From positions 44,036,409 to 44,100,408 of the forward strand of contig CM034547.1 in the NCBI GenBank assembly GCA_020055645.1: DNA of 64,000 nucleotides, given 5' to 3'. The translations under genes were made by a program, and so were the position numbers. This DNA is from Tomocerus qinae (taxonomy: Eukaryota > Arthropoda > Collembola > Entomobryomorpha > Tomoceridae). Positions 14,501 through 28,742 of this stretch are shown in pieces. Under the pieces are notes generated by a model. That model saw only the letters and a list, made by a program, of their open reading frames with translations. It searched no databases and was not told where the DNA came from. The first letter of the stretch is position 1. Each line of letters begins with the position of its first letter.

Positions 14501-15144
14501 GGATACACATTCAAGGTTTCTGAGTTAAACATAATTGGATATGACAATCTTATTGTTCCTTTAGATATGTTCCCAATTTGGCTTGCCAATTCCAGAAACG
14601 TATTTTCATAGCAAACACCATCCCAGCGACCGCATAAATCCGTGTAACTTAGATTCTTTCCTTTCCATTCAATGGTCGTGTCATGGACCAAATTGTCAAG
14701 TAACTGCATTTCCTCCCAAGCCTCCGGGCTGATCAAATTCTTATCTTCATGTTTGGATTTTATCAGTAATCTGAATCGTAAGAAATAATTTTTAACTTAC
14801 TAAATTAGCTTATGATTGCATTATAGTTCTAGTAAATAATAAATTATTTACCTAGCAAACCGCTTAATCCGAAGAACTCTCGAGGGATCAAATTTTTCTG
14901 TAACATTATCTGGAAAATATTTCTGCATGATGGCTCGTTCTTGTTTAAAATCTCCAATTGTTGGTGCATAAAGAAATTCAGGGTCTTTAATATGAACTAT
15001 GTTTAAAAACCCTGTACAAAGAGTTGCTGCTAAAATTAGCGGTCCTATAATATACGATTTTGGAAAGTGTGCGATGTGATAGCCCAAACGGTAAAATAAA
15101 CGAGACAACACCACACTGGGAATGTACTTTGCGAAATTCCTCAT
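11530..15144 (-). CDS. Patched-related protein (sterol-sensing-domain RND transporter-like)
   Basis: Nine exons close in frame to 911 aa: 14852-15144, 14384-14770, 13840-14177, 13702-13737, 13437-13607, 13205-13324, 13086-13120, 12723-13007 and 11530-12600. The protein has the patched layout. A first membrane segment near residue 35 is followed by a large luminal loop with sequons. A sterol-sensing-type domain (about 265-410) includes the diagnostic GIGVDD motif at about 340. A second luminal half follows, and the last exon carries a second membrane bundle with IGFSVDFSAH. Known family: patched-related/PTCHD proteins are sterol-sensing RND-like membrane proteins, often apical and linked to lipid handling or Hedgehog-related processes. 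Canonical Ptc is longer with a long C-tail, so this is a PTR/PTCHD-type member, not Ptc itself. An upstream in-frame ATG at 15261 would add 39 residues. I chose 15144 because the family normally starts just before the LG..I..HP-like stretch. Two exons are only 35-36 nt. Confidence 0.9.
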
Positions 15145-15261
15145 CTTGTTGCTTAAAATCGGGGATAAAACGAATAAAGAAGACAATGCACTAGATACCG
15201 TTAGAAAAAAACGAAATGAAAATGAATTTCCTATTTTGTTGGAAAAGTTACATATGCGCAC

Positions 15262-18200
15262 AAACCAACATCCTTTACTTCACTAAGTCGAAGTTAACTG
15301 GGGAAATGCAAGAAGAATGAATAATATTTATTATAACAAACGTTCCTTGAGACTTGTCCACAATGTACATCTTCCCATTTAGTTTCACATACTAATATAT
15401 TAACACTGTAAGGCAAATCGTTGGAAGAAACCGAAAGGTTATCAAACATCACTACTGATATGCATGCAACAAAACTATTGTTAAAAAACGCGACATGTTT
15501 TTGGTATAGGTAATCTGCATTGCAATTTGCTTTGTCCTGACTCTGAACCTGTTTTCTGGAGCTTGTTTAAGTATCTACCTATATACTTAGGTACTTTGGT
15601 ACTACACACGCATACAATCAAGAGCATACGAATTCCTATTCTCTAAGAAGATGCAAAAGCATTATAGCCACATTACATTTTCCTATGTGAAATAAAGTAC
15701 ATGATACATATACTTAACTTGTTTTAGATAGCTGGACAAGTTTACTCAGAGACCAAACTGCCAACTTATATTTGCAATTGTCGTCAGCATAGTCCACAGC
15801 TAGAACTGGAACTTGTACCCATTTAATATATGAAGGTTATATATTCTAAAAATTCTAAATTGAATTGAAGTACTTATAGAAGTTCACATACAGTCTAAAA
15901 TGCAGATATGCATAGTTTTGTGATTACGAGTTTCCAGTAGTAGCTACCATAATATCTTTGATACGTATAACTAAACCCACTAATTCATTTACATTATAAT
16001 TTGCAGCTACATTGAATTTGGCGAATAGTGTGCATACAGGTACATTAATATCTGCTACTACGACCAACTTTATCACCGTTTTATAGTGTCTACCTAGGTA
16101 TGTAATTATTTAACATAGCAGGCTTGGTCTTTCTGGGATAATTTAATTAAGTAGGTATATGTATATATAAAATGCATTACATGCATAGATAGCAGTAGAT
16201 AAGCTACGGAATTACGGAAACGAAAACAGCCACCAGCGAAATCACTATAATATTACTATAAACCATCAACCAATTATCCCATGCGGCTCTGAAAACCACT
16301 TTAAGTCTTAATACAGTCAACACAACAGTATACAAAAAAATTGTTTAGTAACTCGTGTAATAAGAAAATATTCTTATCCACAAGTTACTTTATACTATTG
16401 AAAATAATTTTAAATCAAATCTCAACTTATCTTCCAGTCCTGTAACTCCTGATAAAATCACATAACATACATCAATCGAAAAAATAGGGAAAACATGCAC
16501 TAGTAGAATTTGAGGAAATTGTCTGAGGGAAATATTACAAATATCTTCCTATCTTTTATACAAGCCATTGTTGACTTGTCGTTTGTAATGGTTTATTGAT
16601 CGTTCGTTTGCAAGAAAAATTAAACACAAGAATTCATACATGATTTCACAAGTAGATTGGTTTTATTTGAAATGATAAGTGGAATGACTGTAAAATGGAG
16701 TAATACGTTGATTTGATTTCTGTTTGAATAGACTGGAAGAACAGTCCATAGCACCCGGCTAAATACTGAGGACAAAATAATATTTTTATAGTAGTAGTAA
16801 CAAAGAATAGGTCATGAACCAATGAATATATTAAAAAGCAAGCCATAAAAACCTGTGAGCATCTTGAAGCAGTTCCAAGATGAATTATCTTCTAAATCAT
16901 CATCTTTACTGGATATGCATAGAGTAACAACTTATAAAACAAATAGGTACGTGATGTGATTGTATAAATACGTGGTGAATGAAAAATAATTTATTTTATG
17001 GGTAGGACGAGACAGAGAGATTGTAGAACTAAGCGTTGGTCATAATAGAGAGACTCTATCAAAGAGCAATTTACGCAAACCCGATTTTATTTAAATAATT
17101 TAGATGTTCAACAGCAGTACAGTATGAGTAGCTTGAAGCGAGCATCTACATAATACTATGTTCTAAATTGTAGAGTGCATAGGTATATAATCCGATAGTC
17201 TTAAGATTTAATTGAAGTAACTGAGGATAATGATAACTACTTAGATTTTTTATGAAGACAAACGACTACAGTACTGTAGTAAGGTAGGAGTTAGACTAGA
17301 CCTACAGACGTAAGTCGTCGTCGTCGTCGTAAGTTTCAATAACTCGTTTTTCTTTCTTTAAAAGTTTTAGATGAGAAATCGTATTGAGCAAGGTCATACA
17401 CTTGATAGGTAAATAGCTTAGTAAAAGTGGTCTATTCAAAAAATAGCAATTATTCTTTTTTTCTGCAATACAAACTCTTATATATACAAACTGATTAACT
17501 ACTTAAAGTATCTTGGGAATTTAGATGGGACTTTTGCTGCCTACTACTTACCTATATATTTAAATACAATAACTAGAACAGGGAACAGCTAATCATGTCA
17601 TTTAGCACTCTCATATATTAACCTCCCCGTAGTAGTATCATTCATTTAGTTATGTTATATGAGTTTAACACATTGTAGGATACTGCATACTTATAATTTA
17701 CTTTTTTGCGTCGAGAACTTTGTAATGTGGTTTTCCTTAATGCTTCACAATAATAAATGTATCACAATAACGTCTTACGTAGTACGTACTTAACATGTTA
17801 GCACATTGCTGTACATAAAAATGTGAACGTGTGGATTTATTGTTTATTGTTCCCTAACCTGGAGAATAATAAGACAATCACACAATACCAAGGAAGTGAA
17901 TCTTACTGTGTTCTGGAGTGTGCAATTATAATTAACTATATATTATCATTTGCTACGTATTAACATGCAATTAGGATTTGCTCTGCTTTAGATAATTATA
18001 ACTTCCATTAATCACATTAAAATTGGGCTTTCTTGTTGCAGACATGCCATTATTCTTAGTTTAGCGTAATACAATATGCGTGGTTTCAGTGAACTAGTTA
18101 CACGAAAGAATAGCCTACAGGTATGAAATGGTAATGCGCATTTTTAATCATCAAAAATTATTTTTAATTCGGAAACTGACAAAATGATTCTCACCCAAAT

Positions 18201-19728
18201 GCAACTTTTATGTAAGCTGCTACGATCTACAAAATTACATGAATTCTTATACCTTTATACTACGCATATGGACACTGAATAGATCATGGAAAAATGCCAA
18301 GAAACTACCATCAGTTGAAACCCGATGTGAAATATTCCATTATTTCATTCTCCATGATAATAAATACATAATTGGTACAACCGTTTAGTATTAGTACACA
18401 GTATCTTAAGCATAAAGTATTTTGATGTCCAGTAAATGCGTCCACATCAACGTCATAAGCGGTGTAATTTCCCCGTTTAAAATGCCAATGGCTTCCGCCA
18501 ATGGCCAATGACTATAACCATAGCTTAAACGCATACAATCACGATAGCTAATGAACAAAATCGCGTCATTTTGGGAAAATCCTAAAGTCCAAATAGTATA
18601 GGCATGCTGGTCAGAAAAGGTAAAATAATTACGCACAATTCTAACACGATGGACTCCACAAAATACAATTATATAGCGCTTGAGTTAATGGAGGTTACTA
18701 TCAACTGAACCACTAGTAGTCGACTAGTATTGCTTAACCAAGACAAATTCTATCATAAAGGTCACTGTAATACCTTCGGGCTTTACAAAATAATTTGCAC
18801 AAATGTTATTACGCTCAACTTCCATAAAACCATATTGTGCAAACGTCATCCTCCATCCTCCCACGATTCCCTTTTATTAAAAAAATTAGCAAATGAAATA
18901 TGACATTGCTATGTTTAAGTTATCTATACGTTTGGAATGGGAAATGCGGAAAATCGATGAAGGAAGTACATTTTTTAAATTACCAAATTCGTCATTCGTA
19001 CTAAATGTAAATTAGAGTTCGTAGTTTCGTAGTATTCAGACCTACGTTTCAACCTGTTTGCAATACATTTTTCTTGCAAACCTATTGCATTCGGCTTAGC
19101 AAGTTAGTTATAAAGGGAGTAAACCTGTAAAGCTATACCGAAGTGATAACATGTTGCACACTATGTAAATGAGTCATTGATTTTAAGAAGTAACCTATAT
19201 CTGTTTTAGCATATATTTTTTGCATTAAGTCATTTTCAAGGAGCTTAGCATATAGGTACTTTGTACTTTGTAGCAGATAATCTAATAGCTAAATAAATTC
19301 GCACTGGCACTAATTTTAGATTAGTGTGCTTGGGTTAATAGGCAATGGAGATAGAAATACCACCAGCTTAACCGCTTCCTGTATGGTAATAATTTGGCTG
19401 TCAGAGTTGAGACTGAATCAGAATATAATACAAACTGTGGACAATATCAAACTTTAGGAACATAATTCGCTACATACATTTCATTTACAAATCGTATTTC
19501 ATTGGCTGTACACTGGGCCATAATGTCATTTTAACATGTACCTAAACTACCATCTGTAAGGCCATATACGAGGAAGTTAGGTTTAAAAAATATGAAAACA
19601 CCCCATTTTTACTAAAAGTAGACACACTTTAGACGTCAATCTTACTGTTAATAACGCAGATTTGATACACGTGTCTAATCTAGATTAATTAAATCATTAT
19701 CAAATTAAAAAGCACTTATTCTATCAAC
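15262..19728. other. Large intergenic region
   Basis: These 4.5 kb separate the divergent patched-related and PLC-gamma genes. Open frames here (16646-16846, 18311-18508, 18406-18636) are short and motif-free. A small GTC trinucleotide run lies at about 17312-17327. The two promoters should lie at its ends, but I cannot place them with confidence. Confidence 0.5.
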
Positions 19729-22700
19729 ATGGATAACATTGGAGCCGGTTTTCTACAAGATATTGACATTGTCAAATTTACTGTGAGAAGAAAAACTGAA
19801 AATTTGATTTTGTCATTTCGCCAGGAAACTTCGGAGATTTTGGTGAAGTATATGAAATCTAGAAAAGTGGAAAGTTACGGTAATTGTTGCGGACCAATTA
19901 TTATTTGCCATTGAGGATCTGTTCGTTGAATGTTCATTTAAAATTCAATTTTTGATTAACACAGTAAGTCTGTACGAAATTAAAGAAATTAGGCAAGGGA
20001 AGGAAGGCAAAGATTTTGAAAAGTATTCTGAAATGAAGAAAATTGATGATAAACGTTGTTTTACAATTTACTATGGATTAGAATTCCGCCTTAAGACTTT
20101 AAGCATTGCAGGTAACATTTTGAATATTTTCTGCATTAACTGATATACTATACGATTTACGATATACAATCTTTCTGACTTGAACACAACCATACAGCTG
20201 CAAACAAAAAGGATGCTGAGGCATGGCTAACTGGACTAAATTATGCATTTGATAAGAAACCTACAGCATATTTTGCTCTGCTAGATACGTGGCTCTATAA
20301 AGAATTTGAAAATACTAAACCTGCTAACGGAGCGTAATAGTCCTAAATAATTTTACGAAACAACCTACCAACATTTTAAAAGAACTAATGAAAGCTATTT
20401 GATTTGTATACTGTAGATTAACCTTAAAACACATGAAGGACTTTACGAACAGAGTAAATTTTAAAATTTCAACTGGAAAACTTCAAGAGAAATATCAGGA
20501 TTTTGTAAATAAAACTGATAACTCCTTCGGCTTTAATGAATTTTATTCAATGACCCGAGATATGATTCACGACCGACAGGTAGACAAATATTCCAGGCAA
20601 ATGCCTAGTATCATGATGAAAAGCTGTGTATTTATTTCTTATTTAAATTCACAACAAAAATTAAAATTGAATAAAAATTTTGCTTAAAATAGATATTCAC
20701 CGATTGTTTTGGTGCATACGCTCTTGGAGTAAGGATTGATTTAAATGGGTTTCAGCAATTTTTGTTGACCGAACAGAATGAGAAAAATCATGGTATCTAT
20801 TTTCCATTTTTTCGAGAATATTGCAGATCTGGCAATGTTGGGATTGCATATATGTCTGTTATGGAGGTAGATTACAGTGTTGTTATAATTTGTTTTGAAA
20901 TACATGTTTAACACTTAGGGCATATAATAAATAACCTATTTTTCTTATCTGTCTAGGCTGTGGACTATCTGTTTTCAAAAGCAAATCAGGTAATAAAAGT
21001 ACACCTAGTATTTTTACTCCATAAACTATGTACAATAAACTTAATTTTTATTAACTGGTTGCAAAACTTCAACTGAGGAACAAAGATATTCAATGACAAG
21101 CATTTTTAAAACATTGTTGTATTTACTTTTATTGATTTCTCACTATTTACATGCAATAATTTGTTGTAGGTTTGGGATACAAAATATTCTGAAGTCTATC
21201 AAGATATGAATCGTCCCATGTCTCATTACTGGTAATGACTTATTTCATATTAGTTATTATTAATCATAAATCAAACATGAAAATACTAATGAAAACTATA
21301 TAATCATTATTATTGCAGGATTGCTTCTTCTCACAACACGTAAGACGCAATTCACGCAACAAAAGAACTTGTTTTATCAACAATGCCAGTTTTTATAGCA
21401 GTTGTAATTAAACTAATAATTGATTTGAATATATAGTTACTTGACTGGAGATCAGGTATCCTCAGAATCTTCTCCAGAGGCATATGTCAGGTACCTTTAC
21501 GAATTATAAAATTACATAAGTTTTCTGTATCAATTAATTCAATACATTTGGTTTGGTACCCTTCTAACTAATCATGTCAATAATTCGAAAGATGTCTTCG
21601 TATGGGTTGCCGCTGCGTAGAACTGGATTGCTGGGATGGTCCAAATGGTACTCCAGTCATTTATCATGGGCGTACTCTGACAACGAAGATATGTTTCCTG
21701 GAAGTTATAAAGGCTATTAACAAGCATGCATTCGAAACTTCGCCGTAATTATATATTTTAATGCCCTGCTCATGCTACTGTCAATCATAATTATTGAATA
21801 CACAAAAGTAATGATGACGCATGAAATGTAAACTGCTATTGGTTTTTGTTCTTATATATGAAAAGGTATCCTGTGATTCTGAGTTTGGAAAATCATTGCA
21901 GTGTGAAACAACAGAAAACTATGGCCAAAAAATTTCAGGTTTGCCTTTATTAGTTGAATGAGCGAAGCTGTCTTATTGAAACATATTATTTAACTGATTC
22001 TATCAATTACAGGAAGTATTCGGGAGAGCCCTTGTAACCCATTCTGGTAAAATTATAGCAATTATTTTGAAGATATTTTTGAATAATGGTTTCTATAAAG
22101 TTACGGTTATACCACTAATAATTTTCAGTTATTAAAGATGAAAATCGTCTTCCCTCGCCTGAACAACTTAAACATAAAATCATTCTTAAACATAAAAAGC
22201 TGCCTAAAGATGGTACAACTTTGCCTGGAATCGATTCTTCAAGCGATTCTGAAGCCGACGCTGCTCTTGACCTCTGTGATGTAAATAAAATTCAACAACT
22301 TACTTAGTCCATTCATTTTTTTCTGAAGAAAATTTACATTTTCAAATGTGCATAGACTGTGAAAAACGGGAAAATGTTTATTAAAGGACCTAGCTCGAAA
22401 TGGGAACCGTATTTCTTTGCGTTGACTGCAGAAAAATTAATTTACACAGAAATCGATGAGGGTAAAGGAGCGAGAGAGCTGGAGGCTAGAAATGAAAGTC
22501 TTCATAAAGAGGTTTGCCTTTAATTTCTACTTCAATTAAAGATATTTTTAAATCTTGAATTTCATAATAGCTTGAGTTTCTGTTCAACAAAATGTAATTA
22601 TGTTGTTGACATTTCAGCCTGCCTCAGACGATCTGCATTATTCAAAAAAGTGGTTTCATGGAAAGATTCTCGGAGGTGTAAAGGCGGCTGAGGAAAGAGT

Positions 22701-25700
22701 GAAGAAGTTCGATGTGGAAGGGTCATTTTTGGTTCGCATGTCGGAAACATTCCCTGGTGAATTCGCTCTTTGTTTCTTGTAAGTAATAATATTATATCTC
22801 AGACAGATAGCTGTCAGGTAGTAGCTCTTGTAAACAAATTCAAATAAAAAACTAGTTTTCACCAGCAAGTTTCTTGCTTCATTCATTATAACATCGGGAA
22901 TCTTAATTGGAGGCAGATCAGAGTAATATAAATGAAGATGAATAAATATTAATAGGCAACTTTTTTAATCCTTTTTTAGATCTCAGGGCCGGGCTCATCA
23001 TATTCGTATAAAAACTAACCCAGATCAGACGCAGTTTTGTCTGGTCAACTCAAAGCAGTTTGACTCTTTGTATTCTCTTATTGCTTACTACAGAAAAAAC
23101 CCTTTGGAAACGAAAGTAAGTACCTAATCGTTACAATCACATTACACTGGACTGAAGTGCTCCACATCTAAAATAATTATGTATCATGATGCTGTATAAT
23201 TCTCGATACAATAAAAATAACTTTTGTTGTTTTGTTATCACTATCGCTAGGATTTTTGCATTGAAAGGTTTACAGAGCCCGTTCCACAACCTGAAAAACA
23301 TGAATCGCAACCTTGGTTCTATCCCAATCCTAGGTATCCTGATGTAATGGGCAGAAAGGGTAAAAATATATTTTACAATAATAATTCAGAGAAACGGGAG
23401 GATTTAATGGAATTTAGGTATCATCGTTTTCATTTCTATGATTAGGTGCTGAAGATATTCTACAGAAGATTCCGCTAAATGGAGCGTTCCTAGTACGCTA
23501 TACCACTCCTAGTGCTACACAAAGCACTGAAACAAATAATATGGGGCGATTTGTAATATCTTTCCGGTAAGCCCTTCTTTCCAACTTTCTAACATCACAT
23601 TTTAGTTAATTGCTGATCAATATCAATTGGGAAGAAGTGTCATAGCTGACAGTGTCTTTATTGAAAAATGAGGTTCAAAAAAATTTCATGAATTTTGTTA
23701 TAATTTCTACAGAATGGAAAATCAAATAAGACATTGCCGTATTAAGGAAGATGGAAGGCTCTTGGTGGTTTCTTCTAAAAGTTTTGAAAATATTGAAAAA
23801 CTTGTTACACATTATGCACTCCACTCTTTCTACAAAGGCCTAAAACTAAAACATCCGGTAATCGAAATAAAACACTTTTTACTTTTGATAATCCCATGAA
23901 AATATCCAAAAATTCAGAAAAGTAATAATAATTGACAATTTTTGTAGGTTACTGAAGAGTTGATGAAGTTCAGTCAATCAGTTGAGGTAGAATTGATTAC
24001 AATAATTTTCCATTATTTACTCTTTATGTTCAATTTCTTGTATTGTCTTTATCAAATGGTCTATAGAATCCAGAAAAGGTGTATGCATCTCCGGACTATC
24101 TAAACACCGACGTGATGGCAAATAAAGTTCGCGTTCGGGCTATAATCCCGTACGAAGTCAACAGATTCTAAGATATTGTCTTTTCTTTTAATGATACCAA
24201 ATCAGCTATATTTATACTTTTCATCTGGTTTTAAAGGTATCACCCAACAGACCCAGAGAACTTATTCTTTGAAAAAGATGAAGTAATAACGAATGTTGTG
24301 AAACAAGAAGGAGGATGGTGGAAAGGGGATATTGAAGACAGACGTCAAATTCAAAAATACTTTCCGGCAAATTTTGTGGAAGAGATAGAAGAGCTGGATT
24401 CTCCTTTTGGAGCATTGCAAAAAGGCTCTGTGCCTTTACTTGACGTTGGGAAGGCAGAAATAGAAAAGAATCCAAATGACATACAATACCCTTGTATTTT
24501 AACCATCCCACAAAAACCTATAGCGTTTCAAGCAGCGGTAGGTTTCTCGTTTCTAGATTTACTAATACAAAACCTTACGTTTTATTTTCATTTACATTAT
24601 GTCATGTATTATGGTCTAGGTTTCTTCAATGAAAGAAGCTAAAGAATGGCAAGAAGCAATTAATTATGTACACTCCAAAAATACAGATAAGGTAGGTTCT
24701 GCCAGCAGCATAAAATCCATGGACGTAAAAATCTCATTTAGTACAAACCTGTTTATTTGGTTAATGAAATTGCAAACTCATGTCTGTATTTTAACTATTT
24801 TGATGTACGAATATTTCAGAGTAATGACACGAAAAAGATTCAGAAGAAATATAAAATCTCCAAAGAACTTTCTAGGCTAATTATATGTACGTACCACTTT
24901 GTGTCAATTCATTATGTAAATGCATTTGCATCGCACAGGTATGTTAATTTTTGCATTTCTTCCAGACTGCTCTACAGTTGCGAAAGCGTCTCCAGATGTA
25001 ATAAGAGGGCGTGGTAGAATTTTTAATGAAATGACAAGTTATTCTGAACTTGCTGCAGAGAAAGATATGAGCGTTGAGCCTGCATTTTACGTATGGCTAC
25101 ACGAGGTTAGTTTTTGTGATGGTCATTTTTATAGTACAGGAAATGATAAATGCTGTAACTGTAAGTATTAATTTTATATTAAGTATCTACCTGAAATTGT
25201 TTGTTAAACTTTTTTGTAGGTTCAATTGAGTAGAGTCTACCCAAAGGGGCAGCGGGTTGATTCTTCAAATTACAATCCTATGCGCTTTTGGAATTTCGGT
25301 AGCCAAATGGTTGCTCTCAACTATCAAACTCCAGGTTCAAACTTTACTAACAATAATATCTAATGATTAATAAATACTACCCACCCAAGTGTGAATTAAA
25401 TGTACTAAATATACTGTTTACCTATTTTCAAATAGACAAGCCAATACAACTGAATCACGGAAAATTTCGCCAAAATGGGTCGTGTGGGTATGTTCTAAAA
25501 CCGGACTATTTTATCAAGACAAATTTTGATCCAACCACTGTTAAGGACTTGGAAACTCACAATATAAAGCCATTGATATTCAACGTTACCGTAATATTTC
25601 CAATTGTTACTGTGTACTTAAAACCAAGATTAAGTAACGCTTTTACTACCGCAATGTCATTTTCTAGATAATCGCAGCTCGGCATTTGTCAAGACAGAAC

Positions 25701-26259
25701 AACAAAGCAAGAATCACAAATCCGTTTGTGGAAGTAGAAATTTGTGGTGCAGATTTCGACTGCATCAAATTTCGAACGGCCAAAGATATCCGTATGCATG
25801 AAAATTAATTTTCTTTGTTCTAAGTACTACTTATAGTATAACTTAGTCCTTAGTAGTTTTAATATGTGAATATTTAAAATGCTGGAGTACGCCTTATAAT
25901 GTTATATTAAAAATGATATTGGTATTGTAGCTGATAATGGTTTGAATCCATTCTGGAATGAGAAGTTTCGACTCAAAGTGAGAAATCCTGATCTAGCGCT
26001 TATTCGGTTTGCCGTCAACGACGACGACAGTTTTGGCGACTCTCACTTCCTTGGGCAAGCCACATATCCTGTAGGTTATCATCAGCTAACATTTTATCAC
26101 GTAATAAAGATTCATTAGCTCATACAACGTAATTTTATGAGTTGTTATTGAACGTTTCAGGCTAATCAGTTACGAACTGGATTTCGCAGTGTGCCTCTGG
26201 AGAACGGATACGGAGAAAGCCTACTCTCCAGTTTATTAATTCATCTCACTTATAGCTAA
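19729..26259 (+). CDS. PLCG1: 1-phosphatidylinositol 4,5-bisphosphate phosphodiesterase gamma (PLC-gamma)
   Basis: It hydrolyses PIP2 to IP3 and diacylglycerol downstream of tyrosine-kinase receptors at the plasma membrane. Thirty exons join to exactly 1172 codons. Exon starts: 19729, 19965, 20198, 20417, 20693, 20957, 21170, 21319, 21437, 21592, 21866, 22013, 22129, 22356, 22618, 22980, 23251, 23446, 23713, 23948, 24067, 24237, 24620, 24820, 24966, 25220, 25436, 25668, 25931, 26161. Domains: PH (~1-140), EF-hand region (~145-260), X box (~285-425), first half of the split PH (~452-500), N-SH2 (~510-615), C-SH2 (~640-735), SH3 (~760-820), second PH half (~830-895), Y box (~900-1020), C2 (~1030-1171). 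Catalytic His294 (SSHNTY) and His339 (YHG) and metal ligands Glu324/Asp326 are present. Both SH2 FLVR arginines (543, 656) are intact. Exons of 21, 33, 34 and 39 nt occur. The protein is about 120 residues shorter than the vertebrate form, mostly in linkers and the C-tail. The symbol denotes the family, not one-to-one orthology. Confidence 0.95.
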
Positions 26260-28742
26260 TTGCTTTGTTCTTCTCCCCATTATCAATTTTCTCCTTGTTT
26301 TTCTAGTGACAATAACCTCATTAACACGTTTTTCTAGAAATACACGAGTTATTGTAGGTGTGTACAATACATTTAGCTCGTGTTCATGCACAAGGGCAGA
26401 CCTACTAGTCACTGCAGTCACTTAATACTGATAAGCATACACAAGCTCTCATTTCCTCGTTTCATGTTTCAAACACGTGAGTCATTTGTTTTTCTATTTT
26501 TCAAGCAATAAAGGCAATTCAGTAAAGTAGCCCATCTAATATTCAAAGCAAAGTGCACGAAATTTTTTCATCCTCCTCGTGTTATCAGCCAACACGGATC
26601 TAATTGTTATTTTGTGTCCAGTCAACCAGTTTTTATTTTTAGCTGACATGAACTGTTTGTAAGAACTGGTATCTATTAGAAAACAACCAATTCATAAAAA
26701 TGATAGGCTATGTTACTAACGACGCAGTTCGTTCTAGTGAAAACAACTCTGATTCAGCAGGGCACTACTCGTAGATACTTTGCACAATAACTGTAACAGT
26801 CAATTATTTTTTGCTTCTATTTGCTCTGCTTACCATACACTTGCAAATAAATCATTTTTCTAGTAGTCCCAGGGAATTGTATTTATAGCACGATAGTAGA
26901 TATAAAATTCTCATAAATTACTTAAAACATTATGTAAGAGAGTATCCACTCCCCAGAGAGTACCAAAATTCATTGAAACGGACTGAAGTTGGACTCATCC
27001 TCAGACAACCGATTGTATTACATGTGCATGTGGTAGCCACTACGTAACAAGAGATATGCTGTAGTTCCAAAATAAATCGTGCGGAATTTGTACTTCAGAT
27101 CAGACTCATGCCATACGAATACACCCGAGTGCATTAGTACAACATACGTGACTAAATTGCTCCATCCTACGCAAAAGAGAACGACTATCGTCACCCTAAC
27201 CTAAAGCTACGGAAACAAATGCCCATTTTCTTGACATTTTCCTATTTATCTCCTACGTAGGTATGTAATAACATTGTCCGGTGTTTCATGTCCTATCAAA
27301 AACCTATCAAACATGGAAATAATATAATGCAAATATCCTTCATGGAATTTTGAAGGTACACAAGTTCTACAATTCACATTTTATTGCATAATAACTGCTT
27401 TTATGGTCAATTTTCTCATAAATATCCTTAAATAGACTTTTCTAAGGACTGTCCGGGAGCTGAAATAATCTACTATGCGAGTATTTTAGCAAAACTTTAT
27501 TTTTCTTAGTTTACACTCTAAATTGTAAAAGTTAAACAAAAATTTGTAGCATGAAATACATAATTTACAAAATAAAAGCACAGCATAGCAAAAAAATGAG
27601 AAAAATTCTGAGAAATGTTTACAGTTTGACAGTAAGTATCGAAGATTAATTTTTACAATGATCTAAAATGTTTTCTTCCCCTACTTTACATCAATATAAC
27701 TTCGCGAAGTTATACATATGTTCAAATATTTAACAACTAGGTTTACTAGAGAAGAAATATAAGTGTGAAGAGAAGGATTTACATTTCATAAAGCCAATAA
27801 TGTTCACTAGATAGTGGTACACCTGACACGTAGTTTCCGTAAGAATACAATTGCGTCAGCTAATAAATTGCAAGTATAACAGCAGAGAATAGGGAAACCG
27901 GGAGAAATTCCTTCTTTACTTCACATGTTTGAAATAGGCTGCTGAGGGAGCTGGAGAAAGGTCGGGTTGTGTTTTTGCACAGTCCAGGAAAAGCAGGGCA
28001 GGGGTGCTTCGGGGGAAAGTGTAGGCAGGACAGCAGCAAACATCACATGAGATTGGAAAGAAACGGAAACAAGGCTCTCGGGGGATCAAATAAAAAGCCG
28101 GATCATCCCAGGCTTCTTTGTGAGTCTTCTTATTCGTACCGAACTAAAGATACAAGAACGTAGACGAAAGATTTACTTGGATGCAATACAGTACAAAATC
28201 GTAGGATCGCATCAGCAACAGATACATCCATCCATTCTAAACTACTGCAAAGTAGTGTCTAAGCCAGCTTCAAAGTACAGCAAGAGAACCACCTACGACG
28301 TCCTACTCAAGTCCACTACTCAACTTCAGGAACACATCACACATCTTTCTATTTCCCTAGAATCAGGTTCGCCAGAAGTAAAACCGCTTGAGTCGGGTAT
28401 CAAAACGGAACCATTTGAGATTTAGACTCTGAAGAGATAAGATTCGGATATTAATAGCGATTTTCTTTCGTCTACAATCTACAATTCTCATTCGTTTTAT
28501 ATCCGGCCAATATCGTCAACAGTCTTCCGAATCTCAAGATTCCCAAAATTCTAAAGTTCATCTCTATGATATTTTCCCTTATTTGTGAGTCCAATTATTA
28601 GTACGATTAATGAACACAAATCGAGCTCGGGAATCAAAGCAAACGTAGAAAAGGCAGAAAACTCAACTTGCCCCAAGATTGCAACTTTCAGAATCTCTAT
28701 ATACTTCCCACTGTAAAATTATCGTCCAAAAGACCTAACAAC
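26260..28742. other. Spacer between PLC-gamma and allatostatin C
   Basis: This is AT-rich sequence with a GC-richer patch at about 27930-28440. That patch holds open frames at 27969-28163 and 28120-28425. The second (101 codons) is Lys/Ser-rich and ends with an IKTEPFEI-like stretch, but it lacks clear splice sites or a domain. Part of this may be the 5' UTR of the allatostatin C transcript. A 20-bp perfect palindrome sits at 27695-27714. Confidence 0.4.
27695..27714. repeat. 20-bp perfect palindrome with CGCG centre
   Basis: The two halves TATAACTTCG and CGAAGTTATA are exact reverse complements with no spacer. No function can be assigned from sequence. It could be a binding site for a dimeric protein or chance. 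Confidence 0.6.

Noticed and set aside
17309..17330. GTC trinucleotide run
   Set aside because: It is a short microsatellite with no further structure, so it is not listed as a finding.
27695..27714. Similarity of the palindrome to loxP arms
   Set aside because: Only the outer ATAACTTCG part matches. The remaining arm bases and the 8-bp asymmetric spacer are missing, so it is not a recombination site of that type.
28120..28425. 101-codon frame upstream of AstC ending IKTEPFEI
   Set aside because: It resembles a sumoylation-type motif, but no domain, conserved start or splice partner is visible. It may be 5' UTR.
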